Of a DNA stretch of 64,000 nt, positions 1 through 8,378 are shown one piece after another. The stretch spans positions 868,001-932,000 of the forward strand of contig NZ_QFKX01000001.1 of assembly GCF_003130585.1 (NCBI RefSeq). The letters are read 5' to 3'. Both the position numbers and the translations under genes were made by a program. Positions within the stretch are counted from its first letter, which is position 1; each line of letters begins with the position of its first letter. The stretch is from Brachybacterium endophyticum (GTDB lineage: Bacteria > Actinomycetota > Actinomycetes > Actinomycetales > Dermabacteraceae). The notes under the pieces were generated by a model. The model was not told the DNA's origin. It did no database searches and worked only from the letters and a program-made list of their open reading frames with translations.

Positions 1-1
1 G

Positions 2-1633
2 TCAGGGAAGCCCTCGCTGCCGAAGCTCGGCGTGCGCGGGACGCTGCTCTTCCTGTGGCGCCAGCTCACCAGCATGCAGACCGCCCTGTTCCTGCTGCTC
101 CTGCTCGCGATCGCCGCGGTCCCCGGCTCGCTCTACCCCCAGCGCAACGTCGACCCCTCGAAGACCGACCAGTACCTCTCCGAGCACGGGTCCTGGGCGA
201 AGTTCCTGGACGCCCTGGGCTTCTTCGACGTCTTCTCCTCGGTGTGGTTCTCGGCGATCTACCTGCTGCTGTTCGTCTCCCTCGTGGGCTGCGTGGTGCC
301 GCGGCTGAACGTGCACCTGCGGCAGATGCGCTCGCGGCCCCCGCGCACGCCCTCACGGCTGAATCGCTTCGTCGGCCACACCCGGGTGCACGTCGAGGGC
401 GTCGACGCCGAGACGCTCACCGCGCAGGCGCACCGCCGGCTGCGCCGTGGCCGGTACCGCGTGGACACGCTCGAGGAGCCCGGCGGCGCCCGCTCGGTCA
501 CCGCCGAGCGCGGCTACCTCCGCGAGACCGGCAACCTGCTGTTCCACATCGCTCTGCTGTGCGTGCTGATCGGGGTCGCCGCCGGCGGCCTCACGCAGTA
601 CCGCGGGCAGATCTCGGTCGTCGAGGGCCAGGGCTTCTCGAACTCCCTGGCGGAGTACGACTCGTTCGACAAGGGAGCCTGGTACGACGACTCGAACCTG
701 CCGCCCTTCCGGTTCACCCTCGACGACTTCCGCGCCGAGTACGACACCAGCCAGAACGAGCACCGTTTCGGCCAGCCCACGAAGTTCGAGGCCGACGTCA
801 GCGTCGATGACCCGGACAAGGGCGAGTTCAGCAAGACGCTGCGCCTCAACCATCCGCTGCACGTGGCCGGATCCACCATGTACCTGTTGGGCAACGGGTA
901 CGCCCCGGAGATCACCGTGAAGGACCCGAAGGGGAACGTGGTCGCGCAGGGCCCTGTGCACGCCGTCCCCACCGGTGACATGGGGTACACCTCGCAGGTC
1001 GTCATCAAGGCCCCCGACGCCCAGCCGCAGCAGATGGCCGTGGTCGGCTTCTTCCTGCCCACCGGCGTGATCGACGAGAAGGGCCCGCATTCGCAGTTCC
1101 CGGGATTGGTGAACCCCGAGCTCGCCCTCACCGTCTACAACGGCGACCTGGGGCTGGACGGCGGGACACCGCAGAACGCCTACCAGGTCGACGTGTCCTC
1201 GCTGACCCCCGTGCAGGACGAGGACGGGAACCAGTCGCTGCTGCGGATGTCGCCGGGGGATTCGACCACCCTGGCCGACGGCTCCTCGGTCTCCTTCGAC
1301 GGCGTCAAGCGCTACGCGGCCTTCGACGTCCGCCGTGACCCCTTCCAGGGGTTCACCCTGGTCGCCGCGCTGAGCTCCGTGCTGGGCCTCGTCCTCTCCC
1401 TGTACGTCCCGCGTCGTCGCGTCTGGGTGCGTGCCGTCCCCGAGGGCGACGGCGTCGTCCTGGAGGTGGCGGGACTGGCCCGCAGCGACGATGATCGTCT
1501 CCAGGACGACGTCCGCGCCCTCGCCCACGACCTCGCGCCCGAACCGGCGGACGCACCCGACGCGGCACGGCCGCCCGCTCCCGGCGCCGACTCCACGGAG
1601 CCCCGCCCCTCCCACGAAGGACCAGCCCAGTGA
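2..1633 (+). CDS. resB: Cytochrome c biogenesis protein ResB (5' end outside window)
   Basis: ResB works with CcsB in system II cytochrome c maturation, moving haem across the membrane and presenting it for attachment to apocytochrome. The frame is open to the left edge; a GTG at 32 exists, but the residues before it read on naturally into the conserved WRQLTSM segment, so the gene most likely begins upstream and is partial here. Visible are hydrophobic segments near 63-120, 235-300 and 540-600, a large extracytoplasmic domain, and a last membrane segment near 1345-1410 followed by a cytoplasmic tail rich in Asp and Pro. The end overlaps the ccsB start by four bases (GTGA), so the two are translationally coupled. 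Confidence 0.93.
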   Translation, partial: SGKPSLPKLGVRGTLLFLWRQLTSMQTALFLLLLLAIAAVPGSLYPQRNVDPSKTDQYLSEHGSWAKFLDALGFFDVFSSVWFSAIYLLLFVSLVGCVVPRLNVHLRQMRSRPPRTPSRLNRFVGHTRVHVEGVDAETLTAQAHRRLRRGRYRVDTLEEPGGARSVTAERGYLRETGNLLFHIALLCVLIGVAAGGLTQYRGQISVVEGQGFSNSLAEYDSFDKGAWYDDSNLPPFRFTLDDFRAEYDTSQNEHRFGQPTKFEADVSVDDPDKGEFSKTLRLNHPLHVAGSTMYLLGNGYAPEITVKDPKGNVVAQGPVHAVPTGDMGYTSQVVIKAPDAQPQQMAVVGFFLPTGVIDEKGPHSQFPGLVNPELALTVYNGDLGLDGGTPQNAYQVDVSSLTPVQDEDGNQSLLRMSPGDSTTLADGSSVSFDGVKRYAAFDVRRDPFQGFTLVAALSSVLGLVLSLYVPRRRVWVRAVPEGDGVVLEVAGLARSDDDRLQDDVRALAHDLAPEPADAPDAARPPAPGADSTEPRPSHEGPAQ

Positions 1634-2706
1634 TCGACCAGCAGCTCGCGCAGCTCTCGAACCTCCTGATCATCCTCACGATCGTCCTGTACGTGCTCGC
1701 CCTGATCGGATTCGGCGCCGACCTCTCCGGGGTCACCCAGCGCCGCAGCGACCAGAAGCTGCGCGCGCGGACGCGGGAGCGGGCCGAGCTCGCGACCGTC
1801 GGCGCCGACGCCCCGCGCTCCGCATCGCCGGGCGTCGGTGCGGCCGCCGCCCCGACGGCGACGGGTCCCGAGGACTCCGCGGCCCCCGCGGCGGGGACCA
1901 CCACCAGCTCGCTGGGCCCCCGCGGCTTCGGCTACGTGATGGCCTCGATCGGCGCGGTCCTCCACATCACCGCCATGGTGCTGCGCGGCGTGGCCACCGG
2001 GCGGGTCCCGTGGGGCAACATGTACGAGTTCTCGATGTCCTCGAGCGCCCTGATCATCGCGCTGTTCGTCCTGATCTCGATCCGCCGCAAGGACCTGCGC
2101 CTGCTGGGCACGCTCGTGATGCTCCCCGTGCTCGTCCTGATGCTGATCGCCCAGACGGCGTGGATCATCCCCGCCTCGGAGCTCACCCCGAGCCTGCAGA
2201 ACACCCACTGGCTGATCATCCACATCGGCATCGCCATCATCGCGACCGCACTGTCGGGCCTCGGTGCGATCGTGGCGGCTCTGCAGCTGCTCTCGACGCG
2301 GGTGGGCCGCGTGCGCGCCGCACGGTCCGCTGACGGCCGCGAGCTGGGGCGCTTCTGGGGACCCGTGAGCGCGCTGACCGACAGGATCCCCTCCGCCGAG
2401 CAGCTCGAGGCACTGTGCTTCCGCCTCCACTCGCTGGGCTTCATCTGCTGGACCTTCACCCTCATCTTCGGGGCGGTCTGGGCGAACGAGGCCTGGGGTC
2501 GCTACTGGAACTGGGATCCCAAGGAGGTGTGGACCTTCGTCATCTGGGTGGTCTACGCCTGCTACCTGCACGCCCGCGCGACCCGCGGCTTCCGCGGCAA
2601 CAAGGCGGCCTGGTTCGCCCTCGCCGGCTTCGCCTGCGTGATCATCAACTACACCCTCGTCAACCTCGTGATCAACGGGCTGCACTCGTACTCGGGTCTG
2701 GGCTGA
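1630..2706 (+). CDS. ccsB: Cytochrome c biogenesis protein CcsB/CcsA, haem handler
   Basis: Polytopic membrane protein of 358 residues, partner of ResB in the system II synthetase that ligates haem to the CXXCH of apocytochromes c outside the membrane. The haem-handling signature WGRYWNWDPKE lies near residues 295-305, followed by conserved WTFVIW and a final membrane segment. The N-terminal third has one membrane segment and then an Ala/Thr-rich linker (about residues 45-95). The GTG start lies inside the resB stop. Cytochrome c maturation fits beside the menaquinone genes, since menaquinol feeds the cytochrome bc complex. The opposite-strand gene that follows ends 27 bp further on. Confidence 0.95.
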   Translation: MIDQQLAQLSNLLIILTIVLYVLALIGFGADLSGVTQRRSDQKLRARTRERAELATVGADAPRSASPGVGAAAAPTATGPEDSAAPAAGTTTSSLGPRGFGYVMASIGAVLHITAMVLRGVATGRVPWGNMYEFSMSSSALIIALFVLISIRRKDLRLLGTLVMLPVLVLMLIAQTAWIIPASELTPSLQNTHWLIIHIGIAIIATALSGLGAIVAALQLLSTRVGRVRAARSADGRELGRFWGPVSALTDRIPSAEQLEALCFRLHSLGFICWTFTLIFGAVWANEAWGRYWNWDPKEVWTFVIWVVYACYLHARATRGFRGNKAAWFALAGFACVIINYTLVNLVINGLHSYSGLG

Positions 2707-2733
2707 GGCGGCGGCGACCACCGCTCGGGGACA

Positions 2734-3108
2734 TCAGGACGAGGAGTCGTCCTCGTCCCCCTGACCTCGCCGGCCCTGCTCGCGTCGTTCGCGGCGGATG
2801 TCCTCGTCGAGCTTGCGCAGGAAATCGGGGTCGTCGTCCGGAGCGCGGGGGCCGGATCGGTCCGGTCGGCCCCTTCCTCCCTGGCCGGGGCCCGTGCCGC
2901 GCGCGTCGAACGGGGAGCGCCCGCCGTCCCGACGGTCCCTGCCGGCCAGCAGCCAGGTGAGCGGGCCCACCCACGGCAGCAGGACGATCAGCACGATCCA
3001 CGCCCACTTCGGCAGCCCGCGCATCCGCGCGTCCTCGCTCTGGATGCAGTCGGCGAGGGCGTAGACCGTCAGCGCGATCGAGGCGATGGCGAGCACTGCT
3101 TTGAGCAT
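2734..3108 (-). CDS. PLDc_N-type small membrane protein
   Basis: A 124-residue protein with two membrane segments (about residues 1-20 and 33-56) separated by a short loop with acidic and Arg residues, then a long charged tail rich in Asp, Arg and Gly. The pattern, with WAWIVLIVLLPWVGPLTWLL in the second segment, matches the phospholipase D nuclease N-terminal (PLDc_N) domain that often stands alone in actinobacteria; no nuclease domain or HKD motif is present. Function is unknown. It follows the alarmone synthetase on the same strand with a 40-bp gap, but has its own probable -10 hexamer. Confidence 0.75.
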   Translation of the reverse strand: MLKAVLAIASIALTVYALADCIQSEDARMRGLPKWAWIVLIVLLPWVGPLTWLLAGRDRRDGGRSPFDARGTGPGQGGRGRPDRSGPRAPDDDPDFLRKLDEDIRRERREQGRRGQGDEDDSSS

Positions 3109-3114
3109 GTGATC

Positions 3115-3120
3115 AGTCTA
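3115..3120 (-). promoter_or_regulatory. -10 hexamer TAGACT, leaderless start of the PLDc_N gene
   Basis: Six bases separate this hexamer from the ATG at 3108, so the transcript should begin at or next to the start codon. No Shine-Dalgarno sequence is present. Confidence 0.55.
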
Positions 3121-3148
3121 CGGATGTGCAGGGTGCTCCGGAGATCCG

Positions 3149-3880
3149 TCAGGACGCCAGGACCCGCCTCAGTTCGGCCATCTGCTCGTCGAGCTCCCGG
3201 GTGGTCTCGGCGATCTGGGACATGCGTCGTGAGTGCTGCTCGGGCACGTCGCCGTCGAACTTGTAGCGCAGCGAGTGCTCGGTGCTGGACCAGAAGTCCA
3301 TCGCGATGGTGCGCAGCTGGATCTCGACCGGCACGTGGACCGTCTTCTCCGCCAGGAACACGGGGACCCGCACGATCAGGTGCAGCGAGCGGTATCCGTT
3401 GGGCTTCGGGGCCGCGATGTAGTCCTTCTCCTGCAGCACCGTGAGGTCCTCCTGGCGCCGCAGCGCATCCGCCACCAGGTGCACGTCGGCCACGTAGGGA
3501 CTGGTGACGCGCAGGCCGGCGATGTCGAAGATCTGCTCGCGGATCTGCGTGAGATCCGCCGGCACGCCGCGCAGGGCGATCTTGGCCATCAGCGACTCGA
3601 CCGATTTCAGCCGTGTCTTGACGTGCTCGATGGGGGAGTGCTCGTGGGCGGCGTCGAACTGCTCGCGCAGGATCCCGACCTTCGTGCTGACCTCGTCCAG
3701 CGCGAACTTGTACTCCAGCAGGAAGGAGCGCATGCGTCCTTGCATGCGTCGCAGCATGGTCTCCGTATCCAGCTGTTCGGCATCGGGACCCGCCAGGCGT
3801 CGCAGGAACTCCATCGCCTGGGGATCGATGCCCTGGCGGGGAGCCGAGGAGACGGCTCCCGGGGCACGTTCACCACTCAT
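3149..3880 (-). CDS. Small alarmone synthetase, GTP pyrophosphokinase family
   Basis: Transfers pyrophosphate from ATP to GTP or GDP to make (p)ppGpp. The 243-residue protein has a helical N-terminus, then the RelA/SpoT synthetase fold with DIAGLRV near residues 116-122, KPNGYRSLHLIV near 157-168, and EIQLRTIAMDFWSSTEHSLR. There is no HD hydrolase, TGS or ACT domain, so it is a stand-alone synthetase of the YjbM/YwaC type rather than the long Rel enzyme. The frame is open further upstream, but ATG at 3880 is chosen because a CAGGAT hexamer stands seven bases in front of it and the protein then starts at the family's usual point. Confidence 0.9.
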   Translation of the reverse strand: MSGERAPGAVSSAPRQGIDPQAMEFLRRLAGPDAEQLDTETMLRRMQGRMRSFLLEYKFALDEVSTKVGILREQFDAAHEHSPIEHVKTRLKSVESLMAKIALRGVPADLTQIREQIFDIAGLRVTSPYVADVHLVADALRRQEDLTVLQEKDYIAAPKPNGYRSLHLIVRVPVFLAEKTVHVPVEIQLRTIAMDFWSSTEHSLRYKFDGDVPEQHSRRMSQIAETTRELDEQMAELRRVLAS

Positions 3881-3887
3881 GAGCGGG

Positions 3888-3893
3888 ATCCTG
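3888..3893 (-). promoter_or_regulatory. -10 hexamer CAGGAT before the alarmone synthetase
   Basis: Seven bases before ATG 3880. The divergent DUF4229 gene has its own hexamer about 70 bp away, so this is a compact divergent promoter region. Confidence 0.5.
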
Positions 3894-3960
3894 CCACCGG
3901 AGGCTGGGCGTGCGGTGTGGCGGGGGCCTCTGCGCTCGGGCCGGACCCAGCTGCGCGCAC

Positions 3961-3966
3961 TACGCT
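3961..3966 (+). promoter_or_regulatory. -10 hexamer TACGCT before the DUF4229 gene
   Basis: Seven bases (GGCGACC) before the ATG at 3974. Confidence 0.5.
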
Positions 3967-3973
3967 GGCGACC

Positions 3974-4264
3974 ATGCGAGACCTCCTGCTCTACACGCTG
4001 CTGCGCCTGGCCGTGCTGCTGGTGGCGTGGTGGCTGCTGGTGCTGGTCGGGGTGGGCTTCTACCTCGCCGGCATCATCGCCGTCCTGATCGCCTTCCTGG
4101 TCTCCGTGCTCCTGCTCAGCAGGTTCCGCGAGCGCCTGGCCGGTCGCCTGCAGTCGGCCGACGAGCGTCGCCGCGCCCGCCGCGGTCCCGTCCACGACGA
4201 GGACGCCGAGGAGGAGGACGCCCTCCTCGACGACGAGGAGGACGAGCAGTTCCCTCGCGCCTGA
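3974..4264 (+). CDS. DUF4229 membrane protein
   Basis: A 96-residue protein with two closely spaced membrane segments (about residues 5-27 and 30-50), the short RFRERLAGRLQ amphipathic stretch, and a strongly acidic tail made mostly of Asp and Glu. This is the layout of the actinobacterial DUF4229 family, usually found next to menA, as here. No biochemical role is known. The start is set by a -10 hexamer seven bases upstream. It runs convergently into menA with a 40-bp gap. Confidence 0.8.
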   Translation: MRDLLLYTLLRLAVLLVAWWLLVLVGVGFYLAGIIAVLIAFLVSVLLLSRFRERLAGRLQSADERRRARRGPVHDEDAEEEDALLDDEEDEQFPRA

Positions 4265-4304
4265 CCGCGGGTCCCGACGACCGACGCGCGAGCGCGCAGC
4301 GCTC

Positions 4305-5186
4305 TCAGATCGCCAGTGCCACCAGCAGCAGCAGGGAGAAGACGAGCTCCAGACGCCCGGCGGCGGCGAGCACGGGGATCAGGGCCCGCCCCTGGGTCCC
4401 TGCCAGCACGATCCGCAGCGGCCTGATCGCCAGCGGCGCCGCGAGCAGCACCAGCAGCGTCGGCAGGTGCAGGATCATCACCGGCACCATCAGCACGAAC
4501 GGCACCACGATGCACGCCGTGAGCAGGATCCGCGTACCCCGATCGCCCAGCCGCACCGCGAGCGTGCGCTTGCCGACCAGGCTGTCCGTCGGCAGGTCCC
4601 GCAGGTTGTTCGTCAGCATGATGACGACCGCGAGCAGACCGATCGCGCACGCCGCCAGCACGGCGACCGCCGTCAGCCGCTCGGTGATCGCATAGGCCGT
4701 GCCGCACACGGCGACCAGTCCGAAGAACACGAAGACGAACAGCTCGCCCAGGCCCAGGTAGCCGTAGGGACGCTTCCCGCCGGTGTAGAACCAGGCGGCC
4801 GCGATCGCGGCGGCGCCCACGACGACCGTCCACCAGATGCCGGCGATCGCGATCAGCGCCAGACCCAGCAGGCCGCCGATCCCGAGCGCGAGGACGGCGG
4901 CCCGCTTGACCGCCGCCGGGGTGGCTGCGCGCGATCCGGTGAGGCGGAAGGGGCCGACGCGGTCGTCGTCCGTTCCGCGCACCCCGTCGGAGTAGTCGTT
5001 GGCGTAGTTCACGCCGATCTGGAGGCTGAGGGCGACGCCCAGGGCCAGCAGGGCACGCGGGATCGCGATGCCCGCCTCGAAACCGGTGTCCCACAGGGCG
5101 GCTCCTGTGCCGGCGGCGACCGGGGCGATCGCGGCGGGGAGGGTGCGGGGGCGTGCGCCCTCGACCCACTGGGACAGCGTGGCCAT
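4305..5186 (-). CDS. menA: 1,4-dihydroxy-2-naphthoate polyprenyltransferase MenA
   Basis: Membrane prenyltransferase of the UbiA superfamily; joins the polyprenyl chain to dihydroxynaphthoate to give demethylmenaquinone. The 293-residue protein has about eight membrane segments, a first Asp-rich motif NDYSDGVRGTD near residues 61-71, and a second motif NNLRDLPTDSLVGKRTLAVR near 194-213. The frame is open for hundreds of bases upstream, but ATG 5186 has a GAGGAG ribosome site five bases away and begins at the conserved WVEGARPRTLP. It lies 59 bp behind menE and probably shares its transcript. Confidence 0.96.
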   Translation of the reverse strand: MATLSQWVEGARPRTLPAAIAPVAAGTGAALWDTGFEAGIAIPRALLALGVALSLQIGVNYANDYSDGVRGTDDDRVGPFRLTGSRAATPAAVKRAAVLALGIGGLLGLALIAIAGIWWTVVVGAAAIAAAWFYTGGKRPYGYLGLGELFVFVFFGLVAVCGTAYAITERLTAVAVLAACAIGLLAVVIMLTNNLRDLPTDSLVGKRTLAVRLGDRGTRILLTACIVVPFVLMVPVMILHLPTLLVLLAAPLAIRPLRIVLAGTQGRALIPVLAAAGRLELVFSLLLLVALAI

Positions 5187-5245
5187 GGTGCTCCTCGGAG
5201 GATCGAGGGCCGCCCGATGCGGCCCGGAAAAGTCTACGTGCCCCG

Positions 5246-6547
5246 TCAGTGGTGGGCGGCCGCGATCCGTGCCGCCTGGGCTCGGTCGATCTTGCCGATC
5301 CCGTGCAGGGGCAGGGCCTCGACAAGGTGCACACGCCGGGGCACGGCATGGCCGGGGACACCGGTGGTGCGCAGTGCGGAACGGACCAGGGCGGGGAGGT
5401 CGGCGGGCTCGGGTGCCTGGGCGGTCGGGACGACGAGGGCCTCGACGGCGGAACCCCATTCGGGATCCGGGACGCCGACGACGACGGCCTCCGCGACCAG
5501 GCCACGCAGCATCAGCGAGCGCTCTATCGCGCGTTCGACGTCCTGGGGAACGACCTTGAGGCCGCCGGTGGTGATGACGTCGTCGGCCCGCCCCAGGATC
5601 TGCAGACGCCCCTCGTCCAGGCGTGCGAGGTCGCTGGTGGCGAAGACGCGCTCGCCCTGGGGTCCGTCGGCCGGGAAGTCCTCGGTGCGTGCCGTGCCAT
5701 CGGGCAGCAGGTATCCGGTCGCGAGCGTCGGGGAGGAGATCCGCAGTCGTCCCTCCGGCCCTGGCCCGGTCACCTCGAGGCGCACGCCGGGCAGGGGGAC
5801 GCCGTCGTAGACGCAGCCGCCCGCGGTCTCCGAGGAGCCGTAGGTGGTGCGCACGCGCGCACGGGCGCCGCGGGCACGGGCGAGCAGGTCCGGAGGGGTC
5901 GCCGCGCCGCCCACCAGCACGGCCGCGAAGCGCGAGAGCAGGGAGCGGGCCCGGGCGCCGTCGGCCGAGGCGTCGGCCAGGATGCGGGTGAGCTGCGTGG
6001 GCACCAGGGAGGTGAAGGCCGGCAGTCCCGCGTCGTGCGCCTGCGCGAGGGCGGGTGCCGCGAGCTCGGCGAAGTGCGCCGCGTCGAAGTGTGCGGCGAG
6101 GTCGGGGAGCGGGTCGGCCAGCGGGACCCGGGCCAGACCCAGCGCACGCTGGGCACGATGGGCGCGGGCGAGCACCTGGATCCCGGCGATGTGGGTGGGC
6201 GGCAGCAGCGGCAGCCAGTGCCCGTGCCCGCCGCTCGCGGGCAGGCCCTCGACGGTGCCGTCCTGCGCGAACAGCTGCGCGGTCGCGTCCTGGGACGCCA
6301 GCAGCGAGGCCACAGGGTGCGCGACGGCCTTCGCGCCGCCGGTCGACCCCGAGGTGGGGACGACGAGCACCGTGTCCTCGAAACCGGCCGGGAGGTGTGC
6401 GGGCGGGTCGAAGGGACCGAGCCACAGCCGGGCGCGTCCGGCCATCATCTGCCCGACGGCGTCGGCGTGCTCGGCGAGCGAGCGTGCGGAGCCGTCCCAC
6501 GGGGCCGGTCGCAGCCAGGGGGCCTCCGGCCCCGTGCTCTCGGTCAT
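5246..6547 (-). CDS. menE: o-Succinylbenzoate-CoA ligase MenE
   Basis: Activates o-succinylbenzoate with ATP and CoA in menaquinone synthesis. The 433-residue protein is an adenylate-forming enzyme: P-loop-like TSGSTGGAKA near residues 64-73, YGSSETAGG near 233-241, and the GIGKIDR with the catalytic Lys near 414-420. The N-terminus is shorter than in general acyl-CoA ligases, as is usual for MenE. It starts 6 bp after the menB stop, so menB-menE-menA is a likely operon on the minus strand. Confidence 0.94.
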   Translation of the reverse strand: MTESTGPEAPWLRPAPWDGSARSLAEHADAVGQMMAGRARLWLGPFDPPAHLPAGFEDTVLVVPTSGSTGGAKAVAHPVASLLASQDATAQLFAQDGTVEGLPASGGHGHWLPLLPPTHIAGIQVLARAHRAQRALGLARVPLADPLPDLAAHFDAAHFAELAAPALAQAHDAGLPAFTSLVPTQLTRILADASADGARARSLLSRFAAVLVGGAATPPDLLARARGARARVRTTYGSSETAGGCVYDGVPLPGVRLEVTGPGPEGRLRISSPTLATGYLLPDGTARTEDFPADGPQGERVFATSDLARLDEGRLQILGRADDVITTGGLKVVPQDVERAIERSLMLRGLVAEAVVVGVPDPEWGSAVEALVVPTAQAPEPADLPALVRSALRTTGVPGHAVPRRVHLVEALPLHGIGKIDRAQAARIAAAHH

Positions 6548-6553
6548 CGCAGG

Positions 6554-7522
6554 TCAGCCCTGCGGGTGGCCGAAGGAGGACCAGTCGGGGGCGCGGTGCT
6601 CGAGGAAGGCGTCACGGCCCTCGACGGCCTCGTCGGTCATGTAGGCGAGGCGGGTGGCCTCCCCGGCGAAGACCTGCTGGCCCATCAGGCCGTCGTCGGC
6701 CAGGTTGAAGGCGAACTTGAGCATCCTGATCGCCTGCGGCGATTTCGTCGCGATCCTCGCGGCCATCGCGAGCGCCTCGTCCTCGAGGTGCTCGTGGTCG
6801 ACCACCCGGTTCACGGCGCCCCAGTCGTAGGCGTCCTGTGCGGAGTACTCCTCGGCGAGGAAGAAGATCTCCCGCGCCCGCTTCTGACCCACCTGCTTGG
6901 CCAGATATGCGGATCCGTAGCCGCCGTCGAAGGAGCCCACGTTCGCATCCGTCTGCATGAAACGGGCGTTCTCCCGAGAGGCGATCGAGAGGTCGGAGAC
7001 CACGTGCAGGGAGTGCCCGCCGCCCGCCGCCCAGCCGTTGACCACGGCGATCACGACCTTCCCCATGGTGCGCATCAGACGCTGGACCTCGAGGATGTGC
7101 AGGCGCCCGGCCTGCCCGGCGCCGACGGTCTCGGCGGTCTCACCCTCGGCATACTGGTAGCCGGAGCGTCCGCGGATCCGCTGGTCACCACCGGAGCAGA
7201 AGGCGAAGCCGCCGTCCTTGGGGGAGGGGCCGTTGCCGGTCAGCAGGATGACGCCCACGCCGGTGTCCAGACGCGCGTGGTCGAGGGCGCGGTAGAGCTC
7301 GTCGACCGTGTGGGGGCGGAAGGCGTTGCGCACCTCGGGGCGGTCGAAGGCGATCCGCACGCACGGCAGGTCCGTCGGGGCCCCGTCGCCGCTGCGATCC
7401 ACCGCTCGGTGGTAGGTGAGGTCGGTGAGGGCAGGGCCCCCGAGCTCCTCGACGCCGATCTCCCGCCAGCGCCGGGGGTCGAAGGTGTCGGAGACCGCTC
7501 GGGGCAGTTCGGAGGGGGACAT
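6554..7522 (-). CDS. menB: 1,4-Dihydroxy-2-naphthoyl-CoA synthase MenB
   Basis: Crotonase-fold enzyme that closes the second ring of the naphthoquinone from o-succinylbenzoyl-CoA. In the 322-residue protein the oxyanion and active-site regions are visible: FCSGGDQRIRG near residues 107-117, VNGWAAGGGHSLH near 160-172, and DANVGSFDGGYGS near 191-203, which are typical of MenB rather than of enoyl-CoA hydratases. A longer upstream frame exists, but ATG 7522 is preferred because a TACCCT hexamer precedes it by seven bases and the N-terminus then matches the family. Confidence 0.96.
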   Translation of the reverse strand: MSPSELPRAVSDTFDPRRWREIGVEELGGPALTDLTYHRAVDRSGDGAPTDLPCVRIAFDRPEVRNAFRPHTVDELYRALDHARLDTGVGVILLTGNGPSPKDGGFAFCSGGDQRIRGRSGYQYAEGETAETVGAGQAGRLHILEVQRLMRTMGKVVIAVVNGWAAGGGHSLHVVSDLSIASRENARFMQTDANVGSFDGGYGSAYLAKQVGQKRAREIFFLAEEYSAQDAYDWGAVNRVVDHEHLEDEALAMAARIATKSPQAIRMLKFAFNLADDGLMGQQVFAGEATRLAYMTDEAVEGRDAFLEHRAPDWSSFGHPQG

Positions 7523-7529
7523 GCTCAGC

Positions 7530-7535
7530 AGGGTA
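7530..7535 (-). promoter_or_regulatory. -10 hexamer TACCCT before menB
   Basis: Gap of seven bases (GCTGAGC) to ATG 7522. It would drive the menB-menE-menA operon as a leaderless transcript. Confidence 0.55.
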
Positions 7536-7581
7536 TCCCCGCAGGAGGCGTGGCACGGGGCCGAGGTGGCGTGATCCGGCT

Positions 7582-7608
7582 GACGGGGCGGTGCGCAGGG
7601 GCCCCGTC
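7582..7608 (-). terminator. Hairpin after the GNAT gene
   Basis: Eight-base-pair perfect stem (GACGGGGC with GCCCCGTC) directly behind the GNAT stop codon and in front of the menB promoter. No T-run follows on the minus strand, so termination strength is uncertain. Confidence 0.4.
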
Positions 7609-8151
7609 TCAGGCCCCGTCGGACCACGACAGCAGCGGGGTCGACGGCGCCGGATCGGTGTCGAGCCGCCCGTAGGCGAGCACGTCCACGCGCTCACCGT
7701 CGACGAGGAACTTCCGGCGCTCCGTGCCCTCGTGGAGGAACCCGGCGGCGCGCGCCACCGCGCCGGAGGCAGGGTTGTCGACGCGGTGGCCGAGTTCGAG
7801 GCGCTCGAGCCCCCAGCCGCCGTTCGGCTCCGGGCGCAGGGCACGCTCGGCGAGCGTCGCAGCAGCACGCGCAATGAGACCCCTCGACCGATGTGAACGG
7901 TGCAGCCAGTAGAAGAACCAGCCGCTGCGGTTGTCGTCGTCGATCGTGACCGCGACCAGGCCGACCATGCGGTCGTCCCCGTCGTCGACGACCGCGTACG
8001 CACGGCGGTCGGCACCTCGCAGCCAGGTGCAGTACTCCGTGGCCGAGGTGGCGTCGTGCACGTCGCCTTGTCGGGACATGTCGGCCGATGCGGTGAACGC
8101 GTCGAGGATCGCGCCGGCGTCGCCTGCGCGCACGGGTCGGAGATGCGGCAT
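7609..8151 (-). CDS. GNAT-family N-acetyltransferase (RimJ/RimL-like)
   Basis: A 180-residue acetyltransferase. The body carries [20 protein letters not shown], with the acetyl-CoA pyrophosphate loop RSRGLIARA, then [28 protein letters not shown] residues, which is the usual NxxS motif of RimJ/RimL enzymes that acetylate protein N-termini, amines or antibiotics. The substrate cannot be told from sequence. ATG 8151 is chosen because TACCCT stands six bases before it. It lies upstream of menB but is separated by a hairpin and a new promoter, so it is probably not part of the men operon. Confidence 0.82.
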   Translation of the reverse strand: MPHLRPVRAGDAGAILDAFTASADMSRQGDVHDATSATEYCTWLRGADRRAYAVVDDGDDRMVGLVAVTIDDDNRSGWFFYWLHRSHRSRGLIARAAATLAERALRPEPNGGWGLERLELGHRVDNPASGAVARAAGFLHEGTERRKFLVDGERVDVLAYGRLDTDPAPSTPLLSWSDGA

Positions 8152-8157
8152 GGGACG

Positions 8158-8163
8158 AGGGTA
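8158..8163 (-). promoter_or_regulatory. -10 hexamer TACCCT before the GNAT gene
   Basis: Six bases (CGTCCC) before ATG 8151; identical hexamer to the one before menB. Confidence 0.5.
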
Positions 8164-8246
8164 TGGGGAGGTGCCGACGAGGGTCTCGGAATCATCACGA
8201 ACTGCCCGCTGAACACCGAACTGTCCAGAAATGTCCCAGGGGGCGG

Positions 8247-8252
8247 TTAGAT
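8247..8252 (+). promoter_or_regulatory. Candidate -10 (TTAGAT) for the TM2 gene
   Basis: The most AT-rich hexamer between the divergent GNAT and TM2 genes. A possible CTGTCC -35 at 8221 is 20 bases away, which is long, so the assignment is weak. It would leave a leader of about 120 nt before the TTG start. Confidence 0.3.
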
Positions 8253-8378
8253 TGCGATCAGCCGACTCCCGGAGTCCCCTCAACGTCGACGGGATCCCGG
8301 GAATCGAGTCGGCGATGCCGCAGGCATCTGTTCCGCGCACACCGATCCCGGCGTGCGCACGCACCTCCAGGAGATGAG

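Noticed and set aside
32..1633. GTG at 32 as the resB start
   Set aside because: The frame is open to the window edge and the preceding residues look like ResB, so the gene is treated as truncated by the window.
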